Assembly (NCBI RefSeq): GCF_003058325.1 | Contig: NZ_CP028844.1 | Span: 150,001-197,500 of the forward strand | Length of the DNA stretch: 47,500 nucleotides | Origin: Methylobacterium currus | Lineage (GTDB): Bacteria > Pseudomonadota > Alphaproteobacteria > Rhizobiales > Beijerinckiaceae | Reading direction: 5' to 3' | In this document: positions 17,496 through 26,707 of the stretch, piece after piece | Position numbering within the stretch: position 1 is the stretch's first letter | How the letters are laid out: each line of letters begins with the position of its first letter | The notes under the pieces: generated by a model | The model's database searches: none | What the model was told of the DNA's origin: nothing | What the model saw: only the letters and a program-made list of their open reading frames with translations | Position numbers and translations under genes: made by a program

Positions 17496-18149
17496 TCAGA
17501 AGTCCGGGGCGGCCGGGGCCGGCAGAGCGGGCTTGTCCTTCGGCTTGTCCGCCACGAGCGCCTCCGTGGTGACGAGCAGGCCCACTACCGAGGCCGCGTC
17601 CTGGAGCGCCGTGCGCACGACCTTCACCGGATCGACGATCCCGGCCTCGATCAGGTCGAGGTCGGTCTCCCGTTGCGCATCGAAGCCGCAGGTGTCGGAA
17701 CCGCTCTCGCCCACCATCGCCACCACGATCGAGCCCTCGACCCCGGCATTGGCGGCGATCTGCCGGATCGGGGCTTCGCGCGCCCTCAAGACGATCGTGA
17801 TCCCGGCCGTCACGTCCGGGTTGCCGCCCTGGAGCGCCGCGACCGCGCCGCGGGCCCGCAGGAGCGCGGTGCCGCCGCCCGGCACGATGCCCTCCTCGAT
17901 CGCCGCCCGCGTGGCGTTCAGCGCGTCGTCGAACCGGTCCTTCTTCTCCTTGACCTCGACCTCGGTGCCCCACCGACCCGCAGCACCGCGACGCCGCCCG
18001 ACAGCTTGGCCGGGCGCTCCTGGAGCTTCTTGCGGTCGTAGTCGGAGGTCGTCTCCTCGATCTGCGCCTTGATCTGGGCGACGCGGGACGCGATCTCGGA
18101 GGCCCCGCCCGCCCGCGCCGCCGACGATCGTGGTGGTCCTGGGCAGGGA
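17496..18149 (-). pseudogene. groEL: Remnant of a groEL (Hsp60 chaperonin) copy, C-terminal part only
   Basis: The last 220 or so residues of a GroEL are readable in pieces. From the 5' end: TTTIV, then after a frameshift [39 protein letters not shown], then a one-base deletion near 17966 (GGTGGGGCACC for GGTGGGGCCACC), then [38 protein letters not shown] and on to the stop after PAPAAPDF. The apical domain and N-terminal half are absent. It begins exactly where the neighbouring monooxygenase gene stops, which suggests a past rearrangement joined them. Non-functional as a chaperonin; the open piece 17496-17885 could be miscalled as a small gene. Confidence 0.88.
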
Positions 18150-19352
18150 TCACGCCGCGAGGGAGACGGGCGCAGCCCGCAAGCCCGCCTGGCGCATCAG
18201 CGGCAGCACCCGCTCGCCGAAGAAGGCGAGGTCGGGCTTGAAATCGTAGAAGCTGAGCTGGAGCCCATCAATCCCGGCCCGCTTGAGCGCGGCGAACTGC
18301 GCCACGACCTGCTCGGGCGAGCCGATCACCCGGATGTTGCCGCCGATCGCGGCATAAGGATCGGCCCGGCCCTCCCGTCCCTTCCAGGCATGGGCGTCGG
18401 AATCGAGCGTACGAAAACCCTTCGGGCTGCGCGGGTCGGCATGGGCCACGATGGCGTCGGCATAGGCCCAGGCCTCGGCGTCCGTCTCGCGGCAGATCAC
18501 CAGCGGATTGATCAGCGTGCGGATGTCGCGCCCGACCGCGCGGGCCGCCGCCTTCACCCGGGCGGTGTGGTCGGGCAGCGCCTCGAGCGCGCTGTCGATG
18601 TCGGCGCCCGCCGGGCTCGTCACGAACACGATGTCGGAGTAGCGCCCCGCGAAGGCGATCCCCGCCTCCGAGCCCGTGGCGTTGACGAGGATCGGCCGGC
18701 CGTAGCGGGGCTTCGGGGTCACGAAGCCGTCGCCGAGGCACCACGAGGATTCGCCCGTGAACGAGAACGGCGCATCGTCCTGCCACAGGCGCTGCACCAC
18801 CTCGACGAACTCGGCCGCGAGCGCGTAGCGCCGGTCGTGCTCGATGCGCGGCCAGCCGAACATCTCGTGCTCCACCGCCCGGTGGCCGGTGACGACGTTG
18901 AAGCCGAAACGGCCGCCGGAGATGTGGTCGAGGGTGGCGCCGAACTTGGCCAAATGCAGCGGGTGCCACGGCCCGTAGAGCACGTGCACGGTCGCCACCA
19001 GCAGGATGCGGCGGGTGAGGGCCGACAGGGCCGCGACGCTGGTGAAGGAATCGAGGGCCTGCCCGTCGAGCACGCCGCCGTAGCCGCCCTTCGGCAGCCA
19101 TTGCGACAGGGCGAAGACGAGGTCGAAGCCGAGCCTCTCGGCCTCCAGCACGAGGTCGCGATTGTAGTCGAAGCTCCAGTCGGTGGTGCGTGGCAGGGTC
19201 GAGGCGGTCCAGCCGCCGGCCTGGATCGGCAGGAACAGGCCGAGCAGCAGCGGCTCCGCCAGAGCCCGCGACAGCGGACTGTCCGGGAAATTGGTCGGGC
19301 TGGCGAAGCCGGATCGGCCGACGAGAGCGCCCGGAGGATGGATGAGGGTCAT
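18150..19352 (-). CDS. LLM-class flavin-dependent monooxygenase, SfnG/SsuD-like
   Basis: 400-residue TIM-barrel enzyme of the bacterial luciferase-like family, which uses FMNH2 and O2 to oxidise and cleave carbon-sulfur (or similar) bonds. Recognisable: [34 protein letters not shown] as in dimethylsulfone monooxygenase Sfn[33 protein letters not shown], and [24 protein letters not shown] 19352 (MTLIHPPG) is chosen; an upstream extension runs into the AT-rich promoter region. It is divergent from the DppBCDF-type operon that encodes an FMN reductase, its probable source of FMNH2. Sulfone or sulfonate as substrate is inference. Confidence 0.87.
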   Translation of the reverse strand: MTLIHPPGALVGRSGFASPTNFPDSPLSRALAEPLLLGLFLPIQAGGWTASTLPRTTDWSFDYNRDLVLEAERLGFDLVFALSQWLPKGGYGGVLDGQALDSFTSVAALSALTRRILLVATVHVLYGPWHPLHLAKFGATLDHISGGRFGFNVVTGHRAVEHEMFGWPRIEHDRRYALAAEFVEVVQRLWQDDAPFSFTGESSWCLGDGFVTPKPRYGRPILVNATGSEAGIAFAGRYSDIVFVTSPAGADIDSALEALPDHTARVKAAARAVGRDIRTLINPLVICRETDAEAWAYADAIVAHADPRSPKGFRTLDSDAHAWKGREGRADPYAAIGGNIRVIGSPEQVVAQFAALKRAGIDGLQLSFYDFKPDLAFFGERVLPLMRQAGLRAAPVSLAA

Positions 19353-19486
19353 GACGGTGCTCGCCCGGGAGGTCGCGGGCCGCGGGCCCGCTCGATGGCG
19401 CCATCCTATAGTTGACAAAATAGATCGACAATATCAATTTAGCGCCGTCGTCGCGACCCGGCGGCGCCGAGCCGGAGTGACCCGCC
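19353..19486. promoter_or_regulatory. Divergent promoter region between monooxygenase and Dpp-type operon
   Basis: AT-rich block at 19405-19442. Plus strand: TTGACA at 19412-19417, with CATCCT 3 to 4 bases before it, a loose form of the sulfur-promoter element seen elsewhere in the window; the -10 (CAATTT at 17-base spacing) is poor. GGAG lies 9 bases before the permease start at 19487. Minus strand: CTATAG near 19406 could be a -10 for the monooxygenase. Confidence 0.45.
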
Positions 19487-20476
19487 ATGGACCGAACACG
19501 CCGCCTGCTCCCTGTTTTGGGACGGGCGCTCGCCGACGCGGTGCCAACGGCTCTCCTGATCCTGGTGGTGAACTTCTTCCTCTTGCGCCTTGCCCCCGGT
19601 GACGCCGCCGAGGTGATGGCCGGCGAGGCGGGGGCGGCGACCGAGGAGACGCTCGCGGCGATGCGCAGCCGCTTCGGTCTCGACCTGCCGCTCGTCGACC
19701 AGTTCCTGGCCTACCTGAACAACCTCGCCCATCTGAGCCTCGGCGTCTCGCCGCGCTACAACATGCCGGTCGCCGAGCTGATCGGGCAACGCCTGCCGGG
19801 CACGCTGATGCTGATGGGCCTGGCGCTCGCCCTCGCGCTGCTCGCCGGCCTGGCGCTCGGCGCGCTGATGGCCCGGGCGCCGGGCGGAATCCTCGACCGG
19901 GTCCTGTCGGTGGCGGTGCTGCTGTTCTACTCGGTGCCGGGCTTCTGGATCGGCCTGATGCTGATCGTGCTGTTCTCGGTGAAGCTCGGCTGGCTGCCGA
20001 GCGGGGGCGCGCGCACCATCGGGCAGGGGCTCACCGGCGTCGCGGCGCTCATCGACCAGCTCCGCTACATGGTGCTGCCCGGCCTGTCGCTCGCCCTGTT
20101 CTACGTGGCGATCTATGCCCGCCTCGTGCGCGCCGCGATGCTGGAGGTGCGGGCCCAGGACTTCGTGCGCACCGCCGCCGCCAAGGGCCTGTCGCCGCTG
20201 GCGATCACCCTGCGCCACGTCCTGCGCAACGCGCTCCTGCCGGTCACCACGGTGGCGGGCATGCATGTCGGCGGGCTTCTCGGCGGCGCGGTCGTGGTCG
20301 AGACGGTCTATTCCTGGCCCGGCCTCGGGCGCCTCGCTTTCGAGGCGGTGATGGCGCGCGACTTCAGCGTGCTGCTCGGCGTGCTCCTGCTCTCCTCGCT
20401 CCTGGTCCTCGTCGCCAACGTGGCGGTCGACCTCATCCAGGCGATCCTCGACCCTCGCATCGCGGTGCGCTCATGA
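19487..20476 (+). CDS. ABC transporter permease, DppB/OppB type
   Basis: 329-residue inner-membrane permease of the peptide/opine/nickel family. N-terminal helix (ALLILVVNFFLLRLAPGD with the family LAPGD motif), then five further helices and the coupling loop VRTAAAKGLSPLAITLRHVLRNALLPV. First gene of an operon with the DppC, DppD and DppF homologues, an FMN reductase and a MetQ-like binding protein. The next gene overlaps by 4 bases (ATGA). No OppA-type binding protein lies inside the operon; the convergent gene at 24808-26424 may supply it. Substrate unknown; sulfur-containing compound inferred from the reductase. Confidence 0.92.
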   Translation: MDRTRRLLPVLGRALADAVPTALLILVVNFFLLRLAPGDAAEVMAGEAGAATEETLAAMRSRFGLDLPLVDQFLAYLNNLAHLSLGVSPRYNMPVAELIGQRLPGTLMLMGLALALALLAGLALGALMARAPGGILDRVLSVAVLLFYSVPGFWIGLMLIVLFSVKLGWLPSGGARTIGQGLTGVAALIDQLRYMVLPGLSLALFYVAIYARLVRAAMLEVRAQDFVRTAAAKGLSPLAITLRHVLRNALLPVTTVAGMHVGGLLGGAVVVETVYSWPGLGRLAFEAVMARDFSVLLGVLLLSSLLVLVANVAVDLIQAILDPRIAVRS

Positions 20477-21390
20477 CCTCGTCGCCGATGACCCTGCCTC
20501 TCGCGCAGGCCCCCGCCGCCGTGGAGCGTGGGGCTACGCTGCCGGCGCCCGCGCCGCGCCGGGCGTTGCGGGCCTTCCTGCGCAACCCGACCGCCCTGTC
20601 CGGCCTCGCGATCCTCGGCGTGGTCGCGGTGGCTGCCTTGGCCGCGCCGTTCGCCTATCCCGACGATCCACTCGGCATGGTGGCGCAGCCCTTCCTGTGG
20701 CCGGGCCAGGACCCGGCCTATCCGCTGGGCACCGACTCCCTCGGCCGCGACGTCGCCGCCGGGATCGCCCACGGCGCCCGGGTCTCGCTCCTCGTCGGCT
20801 TCGCGGCCACCGCCACCGGCCTCGCCGTTGGCGTGCTGGTCGGCGCCACCGCCGGCTATGCCGGCGGGCGGATCGATCGGACGCTCGGCCGCGTGATCGC
20901 CCTGTTCCAGACCATCCCGTCCTTCATCCTGCTGGTGGTGCTGGTGGCGATCGCGCAGCCCTCGATCCCGGCGATCACGCTCGCCATCGGCGCGACCTCG
21001 TGGCCGATTGTGGCCCGGCTCACCCGGGCCGAGTTCCGCTCCTTGCGCGAGAAGGACTTCGTCACCGCCGCCCGCGGCCTCGGCTACGGGCCCGTGCGGA
21101 TCGTGTTCGCCGAGATCCTGCCGAACGCCCTGCCGCCGATCGTCGTCACCGCCTCGGTGATGGTCGCTTCCGGCATCCTGATGGAATCGGCCCTGTCCTT
21201 CATGGGGCTGGGCGACCCCAACGTCGTGAGCTGGGGCAGCATGATCGGTGCCGGCCGGGAGGTTCTGCGCAGCGCCTGGTACCTGACCGCGATCCCCGGG
21301 GTCGCGATCGTGCTCAGCGTGCTCGCCCTCAATCTCGTCGGCGACGGGCTCAACGACGCCCTCAACCCGCGTCTCGCCGGGGAGGCGTGA
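20473..21390 (+). CDS. ABC transporter permease, DppC/OppC type
   Basis: 305-residue permease partner of the DppB-like protein. Cytoplasmic N-terminal tail, first helix at about 45-62 (LSGLAILGVVAVAALAAPFA), the family motif YPLGTDSLGRDVAAGIAHGARVSLLVG, and the EAA loop FVTAARGLGYGPVRIVFAEILPNALPPI. Ends NPRLAGEA. Start overlaps the previous stop, and the stop is followed one base later by the ATG of the ATPase, so the operon is tightly coupled. Confidence 0.92.
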   Translation: MTSSPMTLPLAQAPAAVERGATLPAPAPRRALRAFLRNPTALSGLAILGVVAVAALAAPFAYPDDPLGMVAQPFLWPGQDPAYPLGTDSLGRDVAAGIAHGARVSLLVGFAATATGLAVGVLVGATAGYAGGRIDRTLGRVIALFQTIPSFILLVVLVAIAQPSIPAITLAIGATSWPIVARLTRAEFRSLREKDFVTAARGLGYGPVRIVFAEILPNALPPIVVTASVMVASGILMESALSFMGLGDPNVVSWGSMIGAGREVLRSAWYLTAIPGVAIVLSVLALNLVGDGLNDALNPRLAGEA

Positions 21391-21391
21391 G

Positions 21392-22423
21392 ATGGCGCTT
21401 CTCGACGTCCAGGGCCTCGGCATCGCCTTCCCGCGGGCCCGGCCGGTGCAGGACCTGAGCTTCACCGTCGATCCGGGCGAGACCGTCGCGCTGGTGGGAG
21501 AATCGGGCTCGGGCAAGTCGCTCACCGCGCTCGCGCTGATGCGCCTCCTGCCGCCGCGCGGCCGGATCGAGGCCGGCACGATCCGGTTCGATGGTCGCGA
21601 CATCGGGAGTTTGAGCGAGCGCCAATTCCGCGAGATACGCGGGCGCGAGATCGCGATGGTGTTCCAGGAGCCGATGACGGCGCTGAACCCGGTGCTGACC
21701 GTCGGCGTCCAGATCGCCGAGGTCCTGCGCCGGCACGAAGGCCTCTCGGCCCGCGCCGCCCGGGCCCGCGCCGTCGACCTCCTCGACCGCGTCCGCCTCC
21801 CCGATCCGCACAGGCGGGTCGACGCCTACTCGCACCAGCTCTCCGGCGGCATGCGCCAGCGGGTGATGATCGCCGTCGCGGTCGCCTGCGCCCCGAAGCT
21901 CCTCGTCGCCGACGAGCCGACGACGGCCCTCGACGTGACGATCCAGGCTCAGGTGCTCGACCTCATCGACTCGCTTCGCCGCGACCTCGGGATGGCGGTG
22001 CTGCTCATCACCCACGACCTCGGGGTGGTCGGGCAATGGGCCGACCGCGTAATGGTGATGTATGCCGGCCGCCGGGTCGAGGAGGCGAAGCCGGACGCGC
22101 TGTTCGACGATCCCCTCCATCCCTACACCCGCGGCCTCCTCGCTGCCTCACCCCGCGGCCGGACGACCCTCCATGGTGAGTTCCGGCGCGGCGAGGCCCT
22201 GCCGGAGATCCCGGGTTCGATCGCCTCGGCGCACGGCCAGCCCGGCTGCGCCTTCGCACCCCGCTGCCCGCTGGTCGAGCCAAGCTGCCGCGCCGCTCCG
22301 CCGCCGGCTCTGGCGCGGCCCGACGGGCGCATCGTCGCCTGCCCGGTCACGACCGCGATCGCCCATCCCGCCCTTCCGCCCCGCATTCCCGGCCATCGTC
22401 ATGACGCTGCTCTCGGTCTCTGA
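21392..22423 (+). CDS. ABC transporter ATPase, DppD/OppD type
   Basis: 343-residue ATPase. Walker [18 protein letters not shown]-loop [12 protein letters not shown], signature [17 protein letters not shown], Walker [13 protein letters not shown], switch His [11 protein letters not shown]. The C-terminal oligopeptide-transporter extension with the cysteine pattern [16 protein letters not shown] is present, as in DppD/OppD proteins that can hold an iron-sulfur cluster. GGAGG 7 bases before the ATG. Its last 23 bases overlap the next ATPase gene. Confidence 0.94.
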   Translation: MALLDVQGLGIAFPRARPVQDLSFTVDPGETVALVGESGSGKSLTALALMRLLPPRGRIEAGTIRFDGRDIGSLSERQFREIRGREIAMVFQEPMTALNPVLTVGVQIAEVLRRHEGLSARAARARAVDLLDRVRLPDPHRRVDAYSHQLSGGMRQRVMIAVAVACAPKLLVADEPTTALDVTIQAQVLDLIDSLRRDLGMAVLLITHDLGVVGQWADRVMVMYAGRRVEEAKPDALFDDPLHPYTRGLLAASPRGRTTLHGEFRRGEALPEIPGSIASAHGQPGCAFAPRCPLVEPSCRAAPPPALARPDGRIVACPVTTAIAHPALPPRIPGHRHDAALGL

Positions 22424-23321
22424 CCTCACGACCGCCTATGACGGGGTGCGGGCGGTCGACGGCGTCAGCCTGACGGTCGCGCGCGGGGAGACCGTCGGCC
22501 TCGTCGGCGAGTCCGGCTGCGGCAAGTCGAGCCTGGCGAAGAGCCTGCTGCGCCTCGTCGAGCCGCAGGGCGGCGAGATCGTCTTCGACGGGGTGGCGGT
22601 GCGCGGTCTCCGCGGCAGCGATCTGCGCGCCTATCGTCGCCGGGCGCAGATGGTGTTCCAGGACCCCTTCGCCTCGCTCAATCCCCGCCAAACCATCGGC
22701 AGCATCCTCGAGACGCCGCTCAAGGTTCACGGTCTCGGCGGCCGGGGCGAGCGCCGCGCCCGGATCGCCCGGGCCCTCGACCAGGTCGGCCTGCCGGGGA
22801 GCGCGGCGACGCGCTATCCGCACGAGTTCTCCGGCGGCCAGCGCCAGCGCATCGGCATCGCCCGCGCTCTGGTGGTCGAGCCGCAACTCGTGGTCTGCGA
22901 CGAGCCGGTCTCGGCCCTCGACCTCTCGGTCCAGGCCCAGATCCTCAACCTGCTCGCCGCGATGCGCCGCGAACTCGGTCTCGCCTACCTGTTCGTCTCG
23001 CACGACCTGTCGGTGGTCCATCACGTCGCCGACCGGGTGCTGGTGATGTATCTCGGCCGCATCGTCGAGAGCGCCCCGACCGGGGCCCTGTGGGTCGCCC
23101 CGCGCCACCCCTATACCCGCGCCCTCATGGCCGCGGTGCCGGATCCTTCGCGAAAACGCCAGGCGCCGCCGCTCGGCGGCGACCTGCCGAGCCCGACCGA
23201 CGTGCCGGCCGGCTGCCGCTTCCACCCCCGCTGCCCGCTGGCGACCGACCTCTGCCGCCGCGACGATCCGGCCCTGCGCCCGGTCGCGGACGGCCATGCC
23301 GTCGCCTGCCACCACGCCTGA
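22401..23321 (+). CDS. ABC transporter ATPase, DppF/OppF type
   Basis: 306-residue second ATPase of the heterodimer. Walker [18 protein letters not shown]-loop [16 protein letters not shown], signature [16 protein letters not shown], Walker [13 protein letters not shown], switch His [15 protein letters not shown], and C-terminal [16 protein letters not shown]. The ATG at 22401 lies inside the end of the DppD-like gene (23-base overlap), which fixes the start together with the beginning of the domain ([13 protein letters not shown]). Confidence 0.93.
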   Translation: MTLLSVSDLTTAYDGVRAVDGVSLTVARGETVGLVGESGCGKSSLAKSLLRLVEPQGGEIVFDGVAVRGLRGSDLRAYRRRAQMVFQDPFASLNPRQTIGSILETPLKVHGLGGRGERRARIARALDQVGLPGSAATRYPHEFSGGQRQRIGIARALVVEPQLVVCDEPVSALDLSVQAQILNLLAAMRRELGLAYLFVSHDLSVVHHVADRVLVMYLGRIVESAPTGALWVAPRHPYTRALMAAVPDPSRKRQAPPLGGDLPSPTDVPAGCRFHPRCPLATDLCRRDDPALRPVADGHAVACHHA

Positions 23322-23348
23322 CTGAATTCCCCAGCACGAGGATTTTCC

Positions 23349-23930
23349 ATGAGCCTGCGCCAGACTGCCCGCTTCCGCATCGTCGGCTTCAGCGGCAATA
23401 CCCACCGGCCGTCGAAGTCGCGGGCCCTCGTCGGCGCCATCGCCGAGGCCGTGGCCGCGCGCCGTCCCGTCGACGTCCAGCTCCTCGACATCCTCGATGG
23501 CGGGCCGGAACTCGGCGCCGCCTACATCCCGAACGACCTGAGCGCCCGCGCCGCCGCCCTGATCCGGGCGATCGCGGAGGCCGACGCCCTGATCGTGGCG
23601 AGCCCGGTCTACAAGGGCTCCTATGCCGGCCTGTTCAAGCACGTCTTCGACCTCATCGACCCGGCGGCGCTGGCCGACCGGCCGGTGATCGTCGCGGCGA
23701 CCGGCGGCGGGCACCGCCACGCCCTCGTCGTCGAGCATCAGTTGCGGCCGCTCTTCGGGTTCTTCGGCGCCCACACGGTGGCGACCTCGGTCTATGCCAG
23801 CGATGCCGAGTTCAGCGACGGCCGCCCCGCCGACGCCGCCCTGGAGGCCCGGATCGCCTTAGCCGCCGGCCAACTCGTCGAGGCCCTGGCGCACCGCACG
23901 CCCCGCGCCGCGGTTCCGGTGGCCGCCTGA
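23349..23930 (+). CDS. NADPH-dependent FMN reductase (SsuE/MsuE-like)
   Basis: 193-residue flavodoxin-fold reductase that supplies FMNH2 to two-component monooxygenases. Family marks: FRIVGFSGNTHRPSKSRALV at the phosphate-binding loop, ALIVASPVYKGSYAGLFKHVFDLID and VIVAATGGGHRHALVVEHQLRPLFGFFG. The last of these is the SsuE/MsuE pattern. GAGG 8 bases upstream of the ATG. Lies 27 bases after the ATPase and overlaps the following MetQ-like gene by one base (TGATG). The luciferase-like enzyme encoded divergently at 18150-19352 is its probable partner. Confidence 0.9.
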   Translation: MSLRQTARFRIVGFSGNTHRPSKSRALVGAIAEAVAARRPVDVQLLDILDGGPELGAAYIPNDLSARAAALIRAIAEADALIVASPVYKGSYAGLFKHVFDLIDPAALADRPVIVAATGGGHRHALVVEHQLRPLFGFFGAHTVATSVYASDAEFSDGRPADAALEARIALAAGQLVEALAHRTPRAAVPVAA

Positions 23931-24739
23931 TGACCAGCTTCCTTACCCGCCGGGCCATCCTCGGCACCGCGCTCGCGGCTTCCGCCATCGGAGGCGTTCG
24001 CGTCAGTCCCGCCCGGGCCGCGTCGCCCCTGCGCATCGGCACCACCGCCGGCCCGGTCGGCCAGACGCTCGACGTCGCCGCAAAGCTCGCCAAGGCGCAA
24101 GGGCAAAGCGTCGAGATCATCGAGTTCACCGATTGGGTCACCCCGAACGAGGCGGTGGCGACCGGCAGCCTCGACGCCAACCTGTTCCAGCACGTGCCCT
24201 TCCTCACCAGCGCCATCAAGGCGAGGGGCTACGCCCTGGTGCCGGTGGCGCCGGCCATCATCCTGCCGGTCGGCCTGTTCTCGAAGTCCATCAAGCGCCT
24301 TGAGGACGTGCCGAAGGGCGCCTCGGTCGCGATCGCCAACGACCCGGTCAACGCCGCCCGCGGCCTGCACCTGCTCGAGAAGGCCGGCCTCCTCTCCCTC
24401 AAGCCGGGCCTCGGCGACGCGGTCACGGTGGCGGACGTCGTGCAGAACCCGAAGGGCTTGCGCATCCTCGAACTCGACGCCGCGCAGCTTCCCCGCGTCC
24501 TCGATGACGTGGCCCTGGCCCAGATCAGCTTCACCTACCTGATCGCCTCCGGCGGCGACCCGAAGACCGCCCTCATCACCGACGGGGCCGGCGACCGGCA
24601 CTACACGCTGAGCTTCGTGGCGCGTCCGGACAATCGCGACGACCCGCGGCTCACCGCCTTCATTGCCACCTACCGCTCGCCGGAGGTGAAGCAGTTCCTG
24701 CTCGACCGCTACGGCGGGTTCCTCGAGCCGGCGTGGTAG
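23930..24739 (+). CDS. MetQ/NlpA-family substrate-binding protein
   Basis: 269-residue periplasmic binding protein of the MetQ (methionine/NlpA) family. Signal peptide FLTRRAILGTALAASAIGGVRVSPARA without a lipobox Cys, so soluble rather than lipid-anchored. Family marks: VEIIEFTDWVTPNEAVATGSLDANLFQHVPFL, and VAIANDPVNAARGLHLLEKAGLL. It sits last in an operon whose permeases are of the Dpp type; no MetI or MetN is present in the window, so either it feeds a remote MetNI or it works with an unusual partner. A hairpin follows its stop. Confidence 0.9.
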   Translation: MTSFLTRRAILGTALAASAIGGVRVSPARAASPLRIGTTAGPVGQTLDVAAKLAKAQGQSVEIIEFTDWVTPNEAVATGSLDANLFQHVPFLTSAIKARGYALVPVAPAIILPVGLFSKSIKRLEDVPKGASVAIANDPVNAARGLHLLEKAGLLSLKPGLGDAVTVADVVQNPKGLRILELDAAQLPRVLDDVALAQISFTYLIASGGDPKTALITDGAGDRHYTLSFVARPDNRDDPRLTAFIATYRSPEVKQFLLDRYGGFLEPAW

Positions 24740-24743
24740 GGGC

Positions 24744-24764
24744 GGGGCCGGGACGCCCGGCCCC
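24744..24764. terminator. Bidirectional hairpin between convergent genes
   Basis: GGGGCCGGG (24744-24752), loop ACG, CCCGGCCCC (24756-24764), then CCGTTT on the plus strand. It lies 5 bases after the MetQ-like stop and before the stop of the convergent OppA-like gene (24808), so it can serve both. Confidence 0.6.
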
Positions 24765-24807
24765 CCGTTTGTGAGCCTGGAAGCAGGGGAGGGCCTGCGG
24801 GCGCTCC

Positions 24808-26424
24808 TCACGCCTCCCGCGGGTCGATGTACAGATCCGAAAAATTTCCGGTGATCCCCTCGGCACCGGAGGCGAAGTTCTTCACCTTGCGGTGCGCCAC
24901 GATGATGCCGGAGGGGGCGATCAGGTCGACCGACGGCAGGTCGGCGCGGATGCGACGCTGGAAGGCAACGAACAGGTCGCGGCGGCGCGCCTCGTCGGGC
25001 TCGATGGCGGCGGCTTCGAGCAGGCGGTCGACCTCGGGGTCGGCATAGTGCGCGGCGTTCGAGAACGGCAGGCCGAGCTTGAAGTTCTTCGACCAGTAGG
25101 CGCGCTGCACCCCGATCGTCGGGTCGAAGGTGTTCGACAGGGACTCGATCGTCACGTCGAAGGCGCGGTCGCGGTAGACCCGGGTGAGATAGGTCGCGAG
25201 GTCCAGGCGCTGGAAGTCGACTGCGATGCCGATCCGGGTGAGCGCCTGGCGGATGAAGTCGCCGTAGCGCCCCTCCAGGAACGGGTTGAGGGTGAGCCGC
25301 AAGGGAAAGCGGATCCCGCCAGCACCGCGGCGGTGGCCGGCCTCGTCCAGCAGCGCCTCGGCCCGCTTCACGTCGAACGGCACCGGGCCGAGGCTCGCAT
25401 CGTGGAACTTCGGGTGCACCACGCTGACCGGGGTCGGCGAGACCGCGCCGTGCCCGAAATACACCGCCGCCAGCAGGGCCTTGAGGTCGATGGCGTGCGC
25501 CACCGCCTGCCGCACCCGCCGATCCTGCAAAACCCCCGTGTCGAGGTTGAAGAAGAGCTGGGTCTGCGGGCCCGAATAGGCGTAGGTCGTGGTGTCGACC
25601 ACGAGCTTCGGCAGGGCGCGCAGGCGGGCGAGGTCGGCGAGCGGGACCGGGTTGCCGCCGAGATCGACCTCGCCGGCCTCGAACGCCGCCGCCCGGGCGC
25701 CCGGATCGGTGATGATCCGCATCACGATCCGGTCGAGATAGGGCTTTCCGGCGTCCCAGTAGTTCGGGTTCCGCTCGAACAGGAGGTGGCTGCCCGGCAC
25801 CCATTCCTTGAGCACGAACGGCCCGGTGCCGATGGTCTGGGCGAGGCTGGCATTGGCCTCCGGCCGGATCGCCTCGTAGACGTGGCGCGGCACGATGGGG
25901 GATTCCGCCCCCGCGAAGGCGCTGATCAGGAACGGGGCCGGCCGCGACAGCACGATCTCGACGCTGTGGGCGTCGGGCGTCCGCACCTCGGCGACGTTGG
26001 CGAAGGTGACGCGCCCGCGCGGATGCGCCTCGCGCAGGCGCAGGAGCGAGAACGCCACGTCGGCGGCGGTGAAGGGCCGACCATCGTGCCAGGTCACGCC
26101 GCGCCGCAAGGCGAAGCGGTAGCGCAATCCGTCCGGGCTGATCGTCCACTCCGTCGCCAGGTTCGGCAGCGGGGTCATGTCGTAGGCGTAGCGCAGCAGG
26201 CCCTCGTTGATCTTGCTGCCGATGGTCTGGCCGGTGCCCGAGGTGGTGTTGATGGCGATGATCGCCTGCGGCTCGGGAAAGAACACCCAATTGAGCGTGC
26301 CGCCGCGCACCGGCGTCTCGGCCGGGGCCGCGAGGAGCGGGGAGCCGGACAGGGACGCGGGCAGGGCGGTGCCCGCGGCGGCGCTCAGGAGCAGGCGGGT
26401 CGCGTGGCGGCGCGTGAGGGGCAT
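24808..26424 (-). CDS. OppA/DppA-family substrate-binding protein (first copy)
   Basis: 538-residue periplasmic binding protein of the peptide/opine/nickel family (SBP_bac_5). Signal peptide TRRHATRLLLSAAAGTALPA. Family marks: INEGLLRYAYDMTPLPNLATEWTISPDGLRYRF, the near-universal FALRRGVTWHDGRPFTAADVAFSL, and IGTGPFVLKEWVPGSHLLFERNPNYW. Start MPLTRRHA at 26424 is preferred; GGAG about 11 bases upstream and a promoter at 26502-26530. It converges on the DppBCDF-type operon and is the obvious binding component for it. It resembles the second copy at 40147-41733 throughout, so the two are paralogues. Confidence 0.92.
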   Translation of the reverse strand: MPLTRRHATRLLLSAAAGTALPASLSGSPLLAAPAETPVRGGTLNWVFFPEPQAIIAINTTSGTGQTIGSKINEGLLRYAYDMTPLPNLATEWTISPDGLRYRFALRRGVTWHDGRPFTAADVAFSLLRLREAHPRGRVTFANVAEVRTPDAHSVEIVLSRPAPFLISAFAGAESPIVPRHVYEAIRPEANASLAQTIGTGPFVLKEWVPGSHLLFERNPNYWDAGKPYLDRIVMRIITDPGARAAAFEAGEVDLGGNPVPLADLARLRALPKLVVDTTTYAYSGPQTQLFFNLDTGVLQDRRVRQAVAHAIDLKALLAAVYFGHGAVSPTPVSVVHPKFHDASLGPVPFDVKRAEALLDEAGHRRGAGGIRFPLRLTLNPFLEGRYGDFIRQALTRIGIAVDFQRLDLATYLTRVYRDRAFDVTIESLSNTFDPTIGVQRAYWSKNFKLGLPFSNAAHYADPEVDRLLEAAAIEPDEARRRDLFVAFQRRIRADLPSVDLIAPSGIIVAHRKVKNFASGAEGITGNFSDLYIDPREA

Positions 26425-26501
26425 GACGCGGGCTCTCCGAAAGGGGGAGCAGGGTCGGCGTTCGTTCCTTAAAGCGAACATCATCCGACCATGCGGCCGT
26501 G

Positions 26502-26530
26502 ATTTCACGATTTCGCTATTGGAGTGTCAA
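26502..26530 (-). promoter_or_regulatory. Predicted promoter of the first OppA-like gene
   Basis: On the minus strand TTGACA (26530-26525), 17-base spacer, TGAAAT (26507-26502), about 80 bases before the start codon. CATT stands three bases ahead of the TTGACA, as in the encapsulin promoter, a weak version of the sulfur element. Confidence 0.55.
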
Positions 26531-26612
26531 GCAAATGCAGCCAGACTATCTCGGTTCGCCAATCGTATTCTCCATGAGATGCAGATGACAGGAGATATTT
26601 CCGCTGCCAATA

Positions 26613-26664
26613 GTTCTGTAAAAAGAACATTCTCGTTGACCGGACGGTTCGGCGCGGCGAGACT
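26613..26664 (+). promoter_or_regulatory. Sulfur-type promoter element, near-perfect copy (site A)
   Basis: GTTCT-GTAAAA-AGAAC (26613-26628) is an inverted repeat followed directly by ATTCTCG and TTGACC as -35 (26636-26641); with a 17-base spacer the -10 is GAGACT, weak. The block 26613-26640 matches site B at 41843-41870 at 27 of 28 positions while flanks do not match, so the element itself is conserved. Arrangement (activator dyad abutting the -35) suits a LysR-type activator. It points at the FAD-protein gene starting at 26708. Confidence 0.7.
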
Positions 26665-26707
26665 GCCGCTCCGTGAGAACGTGCCCAGCCGCGCCGGAGA
26701 CCGATCG

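Noticed and set aside
17185..18153. 322-residue minus-strand frame across the groEL remnant
   Set aside because: The frame is Arg/Ser/Pro-rich without structure; GroEL residues appear in the other frames, so this is an out-of-frame reading of the broken gene.
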